From assembly GCA_024280855.1 (NCBI GenBank), contig JAJRPG010000049.1, positions 1 through 33,194 of the forward strand: a stretch of 33,194 nucleotides of DNA, in the 5' to 3' direction. Both the position numbers and the translations under genes were made by a program. The notes below the pieces were generated by a model. It did not search any database and was not told the DNA's origin. It worked only from the letters and a program-made list of their open reading frames with translations. Positions 17,437-25,763 of the stretch are shown in pieces (the first letter of the stretch is position 1; the number at the start of each line of letters is the position of its first letter). Source of the stretch: Planctomycetota bacterium. GTDB lineage: Bacteria; Planctomycetota; Phycisphaerae; UBA1845.

Positions 17437-18441
17437 ATGAAAATCGCTAAACCATTTGTGTTGGCAATCGTGCTGGCGATGTTTGCCTGCGGGCCTGTTC
17501 TCGCCGCGTCGCAGCAGGAAGAACCGGCTGATTTACCGCCCAAAAAGGCCGATATAAAACGTGAATGGTTCGGCGAGCCAGCTGCGAGTCGTGGCGATAC
17601 GACGTCGGCTGCGTTGTTGCAACAGCTTCAGGCGACCAGGCCTTTTAATGCCCTGATTTCATCTAAGCGTTCACGCGAATTGCACGCCAAAGGGATGCCG
17701 AAACCCTTGCTCCCCGAAGGCACGCGCCTTATTGAGCGTATTGGGTCTATCAGGCAGGAGGGCGATTGGTGGCTGTTTTTACCAACTGGCGATGACAGCC
17801 ATGACGACGCTGGCCATAAAGCTGGCCATGAAGAAGCGATGCGGATTTTGCCTAGCGAATGGCTGGAGGTCATGATACGGTCGAGCGTTGGGTCTGCTCA
17901 GCCGCTACTTTTTAGCTTGTCTGGCGAAGTCACCGAATTCGATGGCAGCAATTATGTACTCGCCCGTTCGGTGTCGCGAGTGGCTATACAGCAGGATATG
18001 CAGACGCCTACACCAGCGGTCGCTGAGGTGGCCACGGATGCTCCGATAGACGATGTCGTGGCGCGACTAAGAAAAATCAAGCTGGAGATTGAGCTACTCT
18101 CGCCGCCCGAGTTGACTGTTCCGTCCATGCCTAAGTTTGTTGCGCCTGCGCTGCCGTTTGTCCGTCCTGAGGGAACGCCGATGGTGCGTCGTCCGGGCCG
18201 CTTGATTGAAGAGTCGCCTTGGTGGATGTTTGTACTTGAGACGAGCAGTAAGAACCAGGGCCAGCTTCCCCTGAAGTTGTTGCCCAACCGCAATGTCGAG
18301 CTGATGATTGAAAACATTTCTCGTGGTGCTGAGGGGGTCGTGTTTTTAGTATCGGGTCAGCTAACGCTTTACAACGGCGAAAACTATCTGCATGTGCAAG
18401 CCGTCACCCGGCAGGTTGATATCGGCAATCTTCGCAAATGA
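17437..18441 (+). CDS. Exported protein with two copies of one domain, unknown function
   Basis: 334 aa. Signal peptide 'AIVLAMFACGPVLA' near residues 9-23. Residues ~92-185 and ~236-330 are similar: 'PEGTRLIERIGSIRQEGDWWLFLPTG...LLFSLSGEVTEFDGSNYVL' against 'PEGTPMVRRPGRLIEESPWWMFVLET...VVFLVSGQLTLYNGENYLHV'. The shared features are the PEGT, WW(L/M)F and 'SG(E/Q)(V/L)T.(F/Y)(D/N)G.NY' positions. The repeat ends in a beta-rich OB-like segment. I do not recognise the family; it is probably periplasmic. It is convergent with the next gene, with only 11 bases between stops. Confidence 0.75.
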   Translation: MKIAKPFVLAIVLAMFACGPVLAASQQEEPADLPPKKADIKREWFGEPAASRGDTTSAALLQQLQATRPFNALISSKRSRELHAKGMPKPLLPEGTRLIERIGSIRQEGDWWLFLPTGDDSHDDAGHKAGHEEAMRILPSEWLEVMIRSSVGSAQPLLFSLSGEVTEFDGSNYVLARSVSRVAIQQDMQTPTPAVAEVATDAPIDDVVARLRKIKLEIELLSPPELTVPSMPKFVAPALPFVRPEGTPMVRRPGRLIEESPWWMFVLETSSKNQGQLPLKLLPNRNVELMIENISRGAEGVVFLVSGQLTLYNGENYLHVQAVTRQVDIGNLRK

Positions 18442-18452
18442 TTCGGCGTGAG

Positions 18453-19046
18453 CTACGCAGATGTTTGTTTCCGTTTCCGAATCGCCTGGACGCATAGAAA
18501 TACGGCGAAAAATGAGCCAAGACCAATCAACGAAACATTGCGATCGCTAGCTGGCTCTTTAATGGGAATTGCCGCCGTGGTTGTGGTCTGTGTGCCGTCG
18601 GCAAACTTCACGATGACATCGCCCACGCCTCGAGCTGCGCCACTCCAGACTAAGTTTAGACTGAACGTAGCTGACTGTTTATACTCAATAGCCTTTGACA
18701 AATCGACACATTTGAAAGTTACGAAGCCGCTTTGATGTTGGTTCCCTTTGACGCGTTCAAGCTCACCCTCCCAGCCGGCGGGGGCCGTGAGACCATGCGA
18801 TTTATCCTGGGGGAATTTTAGAGAGACAATCGGCGAACTATGATCGTGCGTCACAACCCAGGTATACACGCGCCCGTCAATGTCCACGCCGCCGTCGATA
18901 GTGACTTTCGGAGCAGCCATCACAGCCGGTGAAAATGCCAGTACGAGCATCGCAACGCTGGTGCAGACACTAGGATAAGTCCGTGGCGAGGTGGATGCGA
19001 TGTCTCGGATGTCGCGTTGATGTTTAGTCAGAATGTTACCTCGCAA
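18453..19046 (-). CDS. Exported protein with C-terminal membrane anchor, unknown function
   Basis: 197 aa if it starts at the TTG at 19046. A hydrophobic leader 'VAMLVLAFSPAVMAA' (~30-45), a beta-rich middle ('GGVDIDGRVYTWVVTHDHSSP'-type strands) and a C-terminal helix 'SLIGLGSFFAVFLCVQAI' followed by RKRKQTSA. This tail is like a sorting or anchor signal but has no PEP motif. The start is uncertain: no good ATG lies before the leader. It lies 121 bases after the PEP-CTERM gene on the same strand and may be read with it. Confidence 0.6.
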   Translation of the reverse strand: MRGNILTKHQRDIRDIASTSPRTYPSVCTSVAMLVLAFSPAVMAAPKVTIDGGVDIDGRVYTWVVTHDHSSPIVSLKFPQDKSHGLTAPAGWEGELERVKGNQHQSGFVTFKCVDLSKAIEYKQSATFSLNLVWSGAARGVGDVIVKFADGTQTTTTAAIPIKEPASDRNVSLIGLGSFFAVFLCVQAIRKRKQTSA

Positions 19047-19167
19047 CTATTTACCGTATCGAGAAAGAATGTACGCATCGTAAGTAGTGTCGTCCACTCG
19101 GGCACGAAATCTTCATTAGGCCACCAGACGTTTTGATAGACGAAGCGAGAAGGGGGAGGCGTCTAAG

Positions 19168-19779
19168 TTAGGGACGCTTTGAGTAGCGGCGGCGAATTAT
19201 AGCGCAACTGCCAGCAGCTAATAGCAGTAGGGAGGCAGGCTCAGGAACGACGGACAAGTTATCAATGATGGTTTCTTGCCCACCGATGAGAAAGCTGTCA
19301 ATTTGGCCGCTAAGTATGATTTGGTTATTACTGACCACAGCCGTAACTCCGATACTCGGAATCGCCGGAATGTCAGCCAGCGAAGCCAGTTCAATGGCTG
19401 GCCCACCGTTCACGGAAAAATTATGCGCTCCACCAAGGTCACGAAAGTCGATGGACACCAGATTGGGCGTGAAGCCTAGCTGGGTGAAATCAAATTCTAC
19501 GTTGATTTGATTAAGAGATAATGAATTAGTCGGAAAGGCTGCGGCATTCGGGCCTATGACGGATGCTTCAAAGAAATCAGTGAAACTTCCAAAGTTAAAC
19601 CGCTCGACTGACATGCCAATACCATTCTCAAACAGCACTTCCTGCCCTTCGAAGTTGGGTACATTTTCGCCATAAAATGTCCCTACGGAGAGATTGTCAA
19701 AATCAATCGTAGCTGCTTCCACGTAGCCGCACGTTAGTACAGCGCATAAAGCTAGTAGCCATTTGGAATGTAGAGCCAT
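19168..19779 (-). CDS. PEP-CTERM sorting-signal exported protein
   Basis: About 203 aa. Signal peptide 'WLLALCAVLTCGYVEA'. The mature part starts 'TIDFDNLSVGTFYGE', a beta-sandwich opening typical of PEP-CTERM proteins. The C-terminus is VPEPASLLLLAAGSCAII then RRRYSKRP: PEP box, hydrophobic helix and basic tail. These signals are recognised by an exosortase (EpsH) that processes proteins for the exopolysaccharide-coated surface. No exosortase is in this window. Start: ATG 19779 has GGGAAG nine bases upstream. ATG 19788 lies directly against that site and is less likely. Confidence 0.85.
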   Translation of the reverse strand: MALHSKWLLALCAVLTCGYVEAATIDFDNLSVGTFYGENVPNFEGQEVLFENGIGMSVERFNFGSFTDFFEASVIGPNAAAFPTNSLSLNQINVEFDFTQLGFTPNLVSIDFRDLGGAHNFSVNGGPAIELASLADIPAIPSIGVTAVVSNNQIILSGQIDSFLIGGQETIIDNLSVVPEPASLLLLAAGSCAIIRRRYSKRP

Positions 19780-20447
19780 ATGTCGCATCTTCCCAAAACC
19801 TCAATTTAGGATGGAACGACCAAAAACTTGGTGTCCCGTCCAGTTACCGATTATTGCCTCGTGGCTGGCGCAGTTCAATAATAATTGTTGAACGACCCCT
19901 CATTTTTATGTCCGCGCTTATACCTGCGGTCCAATATCGCTTCGACCCCCGCGAACGACAGTCCGAAAAATGGCGGCTTGGGTAGTGAATGTGCTTAACT
20001 AATCACACGCAGTAGCCCTCACCGCAACTAGGGTAGCAAAAATGGCATATTCATGTCAACAAAAATCCGGTCTAATCCCGGTATTACTTGCAGGCTAAGT
20101 CGTGCTGAGGCGTTATAGGACGTTTCCTATGTATCGGGCCGGAAGACTATCCCGAAACTGCATTAGTTCAACCCATACTTCTATTTGCCAAGTACCAAAC
20201 ATTACCGGATGTTATCTTTGATTGTTGTTGTTTTTAAGCATCGAGGTTGGTACAATGAAAGTAACTGCTGGCGTCGTGGAAGCTGATTCAGTTTACACCT
20301 GTGGTATGTTTGGGATGTGTTTGCCAACGTTTCGTGGGTGGGGGAAGTACAGGCTTTCGGTGCGACGGTGCCCGTTATGTGCAGTCTCTGAGGGAGAGGC
20401 TGTTGCGTGGTTACGCTGTGTACGGCACAGTTTGAGGGAGAAGCAAT
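19780..20447. other. Long divergent intergenic region
   Basis: 668 bases between the PEP-CTERM gene (-) and the 1356-aa gene (+), so promoters for both should be here. Visible are GTTCAA...TTGAAC half-sites (about 19873-19893) around an A/T-rich centre, a possible operator, and the repeated phrase 'TTTGAGGGAGAAG/TCTGAGGGAGAGG' just before the plus-strand gene. The frame at 20222-20482 has no domain and overlaps the real gene start. No RNA gene is recognised. Confidence 0.4.
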
Positions 20448-23400
20448 ATGTTTTTGTCCAGGGCCCGTTTATTTACAATTAGTTGCGCGCTATTGGTTTT
20501 TGTGCCTAGCACATTTGCAGCTATTACTTTAGAGCTACGACCATCATCGCAAACTGTTACGGCGGGTACAGCCGCTAGTGTCGGGTTGTATGTGGTTTCG
20601 GATCTAGTCGGTGGCGAGCCCGTCGGCAAAATTAATGCGATCATACAATTCGATCCGAACAGGATGACATTGTTGGGACACGACCTGACAGGCGCGCCCG
20701 CATGGGGTGCTGCTGAGTTCCCGAGTGCGTCGTCGTTAAATCCTGATTGGACTAATGGCACAGCCTTATTTTCAGCTACGAGTGGCATATTACCGTTTCC
20801 TTGTGGCACGCTGGAAGTCGCTACGCCTGCGGGATTGTTGGTGACTACATTTCTGTTTGATATCGGTCCGGTTATTGGCTCAGCTACGGTGTTGTTGCCG
20901 GCGACTTTGAGTGGCGAAACCACCGAGGTTTATGATGCCTTAACCATTCTCACCTGTGGCGGTTTGCCTTATCCCATTACACTGGGCCCAACTGTTATAT
21001 TGAACGTCGTCACATGTGGCGGGGCCGTTGACTGCAATGATGGCACGGCCTGTACAGATGATTTATGCACGGCTGGTGTTTGCTCTAATCCCGATAATTA
21101 TGATCCGGTGACGCTGTGTTGCAACCCGGCTAATGGGGCGACTTTGACCATCGACGATGGCAACGACTGCACGCGTGACCTCTGTGATTCAACAACTGGC
21201 GCAGTATCAAATTTGAATGAGAATTTTGGCGTTGCGTGTGGTGATACATTGACTTCGAGTTGTACCCAGCCAGACACCTGCGACGGCATGGGCGTGTGCC
21301 AGAATAACGATCAAAACGACGGAACGCCCTGTGCAGAGCAGAATATGTGTATAGCTGACGGCTCCTGCCTTAGTGGCGTTTGCAGCAATCCTACAGCATT
21401 TTCTATGAACGGCTCCAGTTGTGATGACGGGAATTTTTGTACTGAGTTGGACGTTTGCACGAACGGCGTGTGTGACGGGAGCAATCCTTGCTCTGGCGTG
21501 TTACCGTTGTGTTTCGAAAACGTGGGCGGATTTATTTGCGGAAACTGTTCGAATCGGTCTCAGTGCCCGCCTGACATTGGTTGTGTTACATGGGATTGCC
21601 TGACTACTTTGTCTCATATTTGTGCCAAGACGCAAGACAACGTGCTTTGCGATGACAATCTTTTTTGCACTGGCGATGACACATGTCTAGGAGATGGCAC
21701 TTGTACGAATAACGGTTCTCCGTGCCTGACAGGTGCGATTTGCGATGAGGCAAATACTGCCTGTATTGAGTGTATCGTTGATACTGATTGTAAACGGTGC
21801 GATGTATCGGGTGATGCCTGCCTGGATACTATTGATTGTCCTGTTGGCGAGATGTGTCTAACACAAACGAATTTGTGCGACCCGATTGTTTGCAACGCTG
21901 GAATTTGCGAGCCGGGTGCTCCGGTGAATTGTCCTCAAACTGAACAGTGCCTTATCAATGAATGTAATGCGGCGACAGGGGCGTGTGAGCAACAATTGCC
22001 AGGCTCAGTTGCTTGTACTGCTGGAACTTGCCCTGTTGGCTTTAGCTGTGACACTGTGCAGGACTTCGTATGTTTTCGTTCCGCTGGTTGCACTGATGCC
22101 GATGGTTGCACACTTGACGACATGTGCGTCAATGGTGCTTGTGTGGGCACGCCTCGACTGTTTGATCAAAACGTCGATATGCAATTAGTTCCGGTATATC
22201 CTGCTGGGCGAAACTACTACATGGTAGGCGAAACTGCGGAAGTGCAGTTAAGGCTAAAACTCAACAATGTAAGTACAATTTCGCGATCAATCGGTACAGT
22301 GGGAGCGAGTTTATCGTGGGATCCGCTAGTCTTAGGCGGCGCGATTGCGCCCACAATCGTTGATCCATGTACAGGAACTATTGATCCTTTACTGGACTGT
22401 CCTTTGGGGCAATATGATTGGTCGGGCAGCGTATTCTCGGGCGGTGTTTGTGCTGATGGTGCTGGACTAAGTGGTAACTTAATCGATGGTGATGCGATGT
22501 ATTGCGCCGCCGCCGCACTTGGAGCGCCGCAAGCCACTGTGACTACGACTCAGGATTTATGGGTTACTTCGTTCATGTTGCCAACCGTTAGGGCGTCTTC
22601 TACAACAGGATCTCGATTTTCAATGGTTCCTTGCGTAAGCGATCTTCTCGGTGGCAGTGCTTCAAATAGTCGGGTGTTAGCCGGCGCTGACCGTACAGGA
22701 AATTTGCTGCTGGCAAATGTACGCATTCAATGCACGGTCAATGCACAGTGTGATGATGGTGATCCTTGTACATTGGATTCTTGCAACCAGGCGACCAGTT
22801 TTTGCCAGTTTTTAGGTGATGCAACTTTAGCTGGTATTGCCTGCGGCGATGGGAGTTCAACTGATTGCGATAACCCAGACACCTGTGATGCCATGGGTAT
22901 ATGCCAGCTAAATAATGAAGCTAACGGTTTTGCTTGCACCGATGACGGAATTGATTGTACTAACGATGTATGCGGCAGCGCAGTTTGTACGCACCCCAAC
23001 AAGGTTGTTGGGTCTTCATGCGGTGATCCGACAGCCATTGAATGTAATGCAGCTGATTCGTGCGATGGCATCGGAAATTGTTTGGCTAACTTAACCACTG
23101 ACGGAACGGCTTGTTCATCAGATGGTAATAATTGTACGGATGATGTGTGCCAGTTCGGATTGTGTTTAAACAACAATAAGCCTAATGGAACAAACTGTGT
23201 CGATTCGCTTTTCTGTACTGATTTTACGACTTGCGACGCAGGGGTTTGCCAAGGAGGCCAAGTGACCGACTGCGGAGATGGGGTTGCCTGTACAATCGAC
23301 ACTTGCGACGAAAACACCAATTCGTGCGTCAATACGCCTGATGACGGTAGCTGTAGCAATGGCGCATTCTGCGACGGTGACGAAGTATGCAATGTGACCA

Positions 23401-24518
23401 ATGGTTGCCAGGCTGGTCCCGCTCGAAACTGCGACGACGGCGTGCCATGTACGGCTGACTCATGCAATGCAGGCCTGAATCAGTGCGATAATATTGCGGA
23501 CGACATGTTGTGTGATAACGGCCTGTTCTGCGATGGGGTGGAAACCTGTGATGTAAATAATGGTTGCCAATCTGGCAGTGCCGTTAATTGTACTGACGAT
23601 GGTGTAGCTTGCACTGTTAATGACTTCTGCGATGAAATGTTGGATGCGTGTTCAGGTATTGCGAATGATACCTTGTGTGCAATGGATGAGATTTGCGATC
23701 TAACTCTGGGCTGCGTGCCCGCAGTGACTTGCAACACGCCGATTGTTACGGCAGTTGGTTCACGGTTTTTCTCAGTGGAGCCTTTACCTGCCGACAGTAA
23801 TGTGTCAACACGCTTCTTCATTACTTCTCCGACTTGGCCTTGTCTGGCTAAATTCGTTGGCGTGCCAGTTGGTGTAGATTTGGACGCCAATGGTACGATA
23901 GACGGTATGGCTGCGACGTTGGTGGATGTCGTTAATGATGCTGGAGTCTTGACGCCTGCTGAATGGTCTGGCTTTGCTTGTAGTAACCTTTCGCCAACTT
24001 GTATGGTTGATGGTGATTGCGGCGTTGGCGGTAGCTGTGATCCTATCATGCGGTGTAGTGAATCTTTGCAGCCGTGTGCGATTACGCCTGATTGTCCTAT
24101 GGGGGGAGAAACATGCGTGCCGGGTAAGCTATACGTTGGTGGCCCGGACATCACACCTAGTGATCGCAATCAACCTCCAACGCAGTACCGTATTCAGGCG
24201 GATTGCGGTGGCGGCCAGCCTCCGATTCAAACAGTTCAGATGCACTTGTTCGGCGATACTGACCGGAGTGGTATTATCAATGCTACTGATATTACGCTAG
24301 CAGTCCAAGGGTTTCAGTTGAATTATCACCTTCCTGTCGGCGAGTTCAACGGTTCCTTAACAGTCTCGGTTGACCACCGGGGCACAGCTACCGTGTGTAG
24401 TATTATCGTGCCGTTGTCTATAAACGTAGCTGACATAACTGCCACTGTTAAGTCTTTTCAGTTAGCTACTTATGCCTCAGAAGCCGTTGCTGGTAATTGT
24501 CCTCTGCCATGCCCGTAG
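20448..24518 (+). CDS. Giant Cys-rich secreted protein with cohesin-like domains and a C-terminal dockerin-like domain
   Basis: 1356 aa. Signal peptide ~1-24 (LLVFVPSTFA). Residues ~25-185 read as a cohesin-like beta-sandwich ('ITLELRPSSQTVTAGTAAS', 'IIQFDPNRMTLLG'). Residues ~190-565 are Cys-rich units of the form C-DDG-xx-CTxDxC-xxGxC, as in myxobacterial and planctomycete surface proteins. A second cohesin-like domain lies at ~570-755, a second Cys-rich block at ~762-1095 and another beta domain at ~1100-1260. Residues ~1267-1345 carry two helices with Ca-loop-like 'DTDRSGIINATDITLAVQGFQ'-style sequence (dockerin type I). Base usage matches its neighbours. The ATG has GGGAG upstream (TTGAGGGAGAAGCAAT). 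Having cohesin-like and dockerin-like modules in one chain suggests self-assembly or scaffolding at the cell surface; this is inference. Confidence 0.82.
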   Translation: MFLSRARLFTISCALLVFVPSTFAAITLELRPSSQTVTAGTAASVGLYVVSDLVGGEPVGKINAIIQFDPNRMTLLGHDLTGAPAWGAAEFPSASSLNPDWTNGTALFSATSGILPFPCGTLEVATPAGLLVTTFLFDIGPVIGSATVLLPATLSGETTEVYDALTILTCGGLPYPITLGPTVILNVVTCGGAVDCNDGTACTDDLCTAGVCSNPDNYDPVTLCCNPANGATLTIDDGNDCTRDLCDSTTGAVSNLNENFGVACGDTLTSSCTQPDTCDGMGVCQNNDQNDGTPCAEQNMCIADGSCLSGVCSNPTAFSMNGSSCDDGNFCTELDVCTNGVCDGSNPCSGVLPLCFENVGGFICGNCSNRSQCPPDIGCVTWDCLTTLSHICAKTQDNVLCDDNLFCTGDDTCLGDGTCTNNGSPCLTGAICDEANTACIECIVDTDCKRCDVSGDACLDTIDCPVGEMCLTQTNLCDPIVCNAGICEPGAPVNCPQTEQCLINECNAATGACEQQLPGSVACTAGTCPVGFSCDTVQDFVCFRSAGCTDADGCTLDDMCVNGACVGTPRLFDQNVDMQLVPVYPAGRNYYMVGETAEVQLRLKLNNVSTISRSIGTVGASLSWDPLVLGGAIAPTIVDPCTGTIDPLLDCPLGQYDWSGSVFSGGVCADGAGLSGNLIDGDAMYCAAAALGAPQATVTTTQDLWVTSFMLPTVRASSTTGSRFSMVPCVSDLLGGSASNSRVLAGADRTGNLLLANVRIQCTVNAQCDDGDPCTLDSCNQATSFCQFLGDATLAGIACGDGSSTDCDNPDTCDAMGICQLNNEANGFACTDDGIDCTNDVCGSAVCTHPNKVVGSSCGDPTAIECNAADSCDGIGNCLANLTTDGTACSSDGNNCTDDVCQFGLCLNNNKPNGTNCVDSLFCTDFTTCDAGVCQGGQVTDCGDGVACTIDTCDENTNSCVNTPDDGSCSNGAFCDGDEVCNVTNGCQAGPARNCDDGVPCTADSCNAGLNQCDNIADDMLCDNGLFCDGVETCDVNNGCQSGSAVNCTDDGVACTVNDFCDEMLDACSGIANDTLCAMDEICDLTLGCVPAVTCNTPIVTAVGSRFFSVEPLPADSNVSTRFFITSPTWPCLAKFVGVPVGVDLDANGTIDGMAATLVDVVNDAGVLTPAEWSGFACSNLSPTCMVDGDCGVGGSCDPIMRCSESLQPCAITPDCPMGGETCVPGKLYVGGPDITPSDRNQPPTQYRIQADCGGGQPPIQTVQMHLFGDTDRSGIINATDITLAVQGFQLNYHLPVGEFNGSLTVSVDHRGTATVCSIIVPLSINVADITATVKSFQLATYASEAVAGNCPLPCP

Positions 24519-24639
24519 GCACAGGCGTTCGCACAACTTAGTATCTCTGCCATGTGTTTAGTCTTTATAGCGATGCTATAGATTCTTGGCGGCTGCTAGT
24601 GGTAGTCGTGATGTGAAGATTTCACCTGGCAAACGGAAC

Positions 24640-24665
24640 TGGATTCCCGTCTGCGCGGGAATGAC
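24640..24665. repeat. Palindromic repeat C, copy 3
   Basis: TGGATTCCCGTCTGCGCGGG followed by AATGAC, the reverse orientation of the copies at 1474 and 32319. It lies between the stops of two convergent genes (24519-24785), where a further small hairpin TAGCGATGCTA is found. Nothing else is seen in that gap. Confidence 0.7.
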
Positions 24666-24785
24666 AGATGGCGGCGATGGCTCTTGTTTGTTCGTGCTTC
24701 GTACATTGCCACTGACGCCCTGAACCGTTGGGCTTGGTATCCAGGGACATATTAGGTGTTCGAGTCAGTGGTGCGGCTCATGGGC

Positions 24786-25547
24786 CTATTTTGAATTGTC
24801 CATGAGTAGATTCGCCACACATCCGCTTCCAGGAAGCAGGTCTAGTCCACCCGCTGCTCTGTTGGCTAGGTCAATGATTCGTTTTATGGCCTCAATCTGG
24901 GAGGCTTCGCCGACAGATACTTTCAGCGACTCAACCTTATTCGGCATAATTTGAGCGCCGCTCGTCTCCAGGATTTGGCATGAATCCTTACTATCGATCA
25001 GCGAAAGCTCAAACTCTCCTTGGGCATTACCCGATACCAACATGTTGATAGAACCCATGTAGTACTTGGTCCCGTCCTGCTTTGAGAGCGGCCCGTTGTT
25101 CATGTCGATGAGGGCGCTAAGCCAGCGGTAGCCTTCCGAGCGGGTATCCGTCACGGGGATTGTTGTCTGGCCTTGATATATATATTTAGGGTGAGTCAGG
25201 TCAATGATGCATTGCGTTGGGTTGTCCGTACCAGCAAGCCTGGCGGCAGCATAGCCAAACGGTTCGATGAATCCTTTATTGCCACTGCTGAAACTAGCCG
25301 GGTTGATCTGAGCCTGGCAGGCAATAAGCTTTTGGCCAGCTGGCGACCAGTCACGGAGATAGACCTCAAGCGTTATCCTATCACCTGGCAGGACTTCAAT
25401 GCTGTCAGACGGGCCTTGAGGTATAGGCACATCGTTTATGTAAGCAGCTTCGAGAGAAAACGTCGGCACTGGTGCAGCTAAGACACTGGCTACGAAAGCA
25501 TTTGCAGTTACTAAAGCAATAATGATCGATCGATTGACGGTTTGCAT
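24786..25547 (-). CDS. Exported cohesin-like beta-sandwich protein
   Basis: 253 aa. Signal peptide 'IIIALVTANAFVASVLAA'. The mature chain has 'IEVLPGDRITLEVYLRDWSP', 'KLIACQAQINPASFSSGNKG' and a beta-rich body. The order of 'LEV..RDW', 'QA.I..AS.SSG' and 'DYVF/KYIY' resembles residues ~440-650 of the 838-aa protein (4757-7273). The two are likely the same domain family, cohesin-like in general plan. There is no dockerin and no anchor. ATG 25547 has GGAG eight bases upstream. It diverges from the 567-aa gene at 25764, with a ~216-base shared promoter region. Confidence 0.7.
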   Translation of the reverse strand: MQTVNRSIIIALVTANAFVASVLAAPVPTFSLEAAYINDVPIPQGPSDSIEVLPGDRITLEVYLRDWSPAGQKLIACQAQINPASFSSGNKGFIEPFGYAAARLAGTDNPTQCIIDLTHPKYIYQGQTTIPVTDTRSEGYRWLSALIDMNNGPLSKQDGTKYYMGSINMLVSGNAQGEFELSLIDSKDSCQILETSGAQIMPNKVESLKVSVGEASQIEAIKRIIDLANRAAGGLDLLPGSGCVANLLMDNSK

Positions 25548-25763
25548 ATCGGAACTCCGTTAAGTGTGTTGGCTTTATACCAGCTACCCAAAGACCTGTC
25601 TTTTCACATCTCCAAGGTATGGGCTTAGTTTTTATCGCCCGTTGGGCTGGCATGGTATACCAGATGCAAGAGATCGCATAGGCCGGACTATGTCTGCGTT
25701 GGCGATGCGATTGATGTGCAAGATGGTTCTTCAGCATCTTCCGCGCCCAGTGAGGTATTCACG

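Noticed and set aside
20222-20482. 86-codon frame before the 1356-aa gene
   Set aside because: No ribosome site worth noting, no domain, and it overlaps the real gene start.
22727-24169. Long antisense frames opposite the Cys-rich gene
   Set aside because: They arise from the biased codons of the Cys/Asp repeats; no start site or domain.
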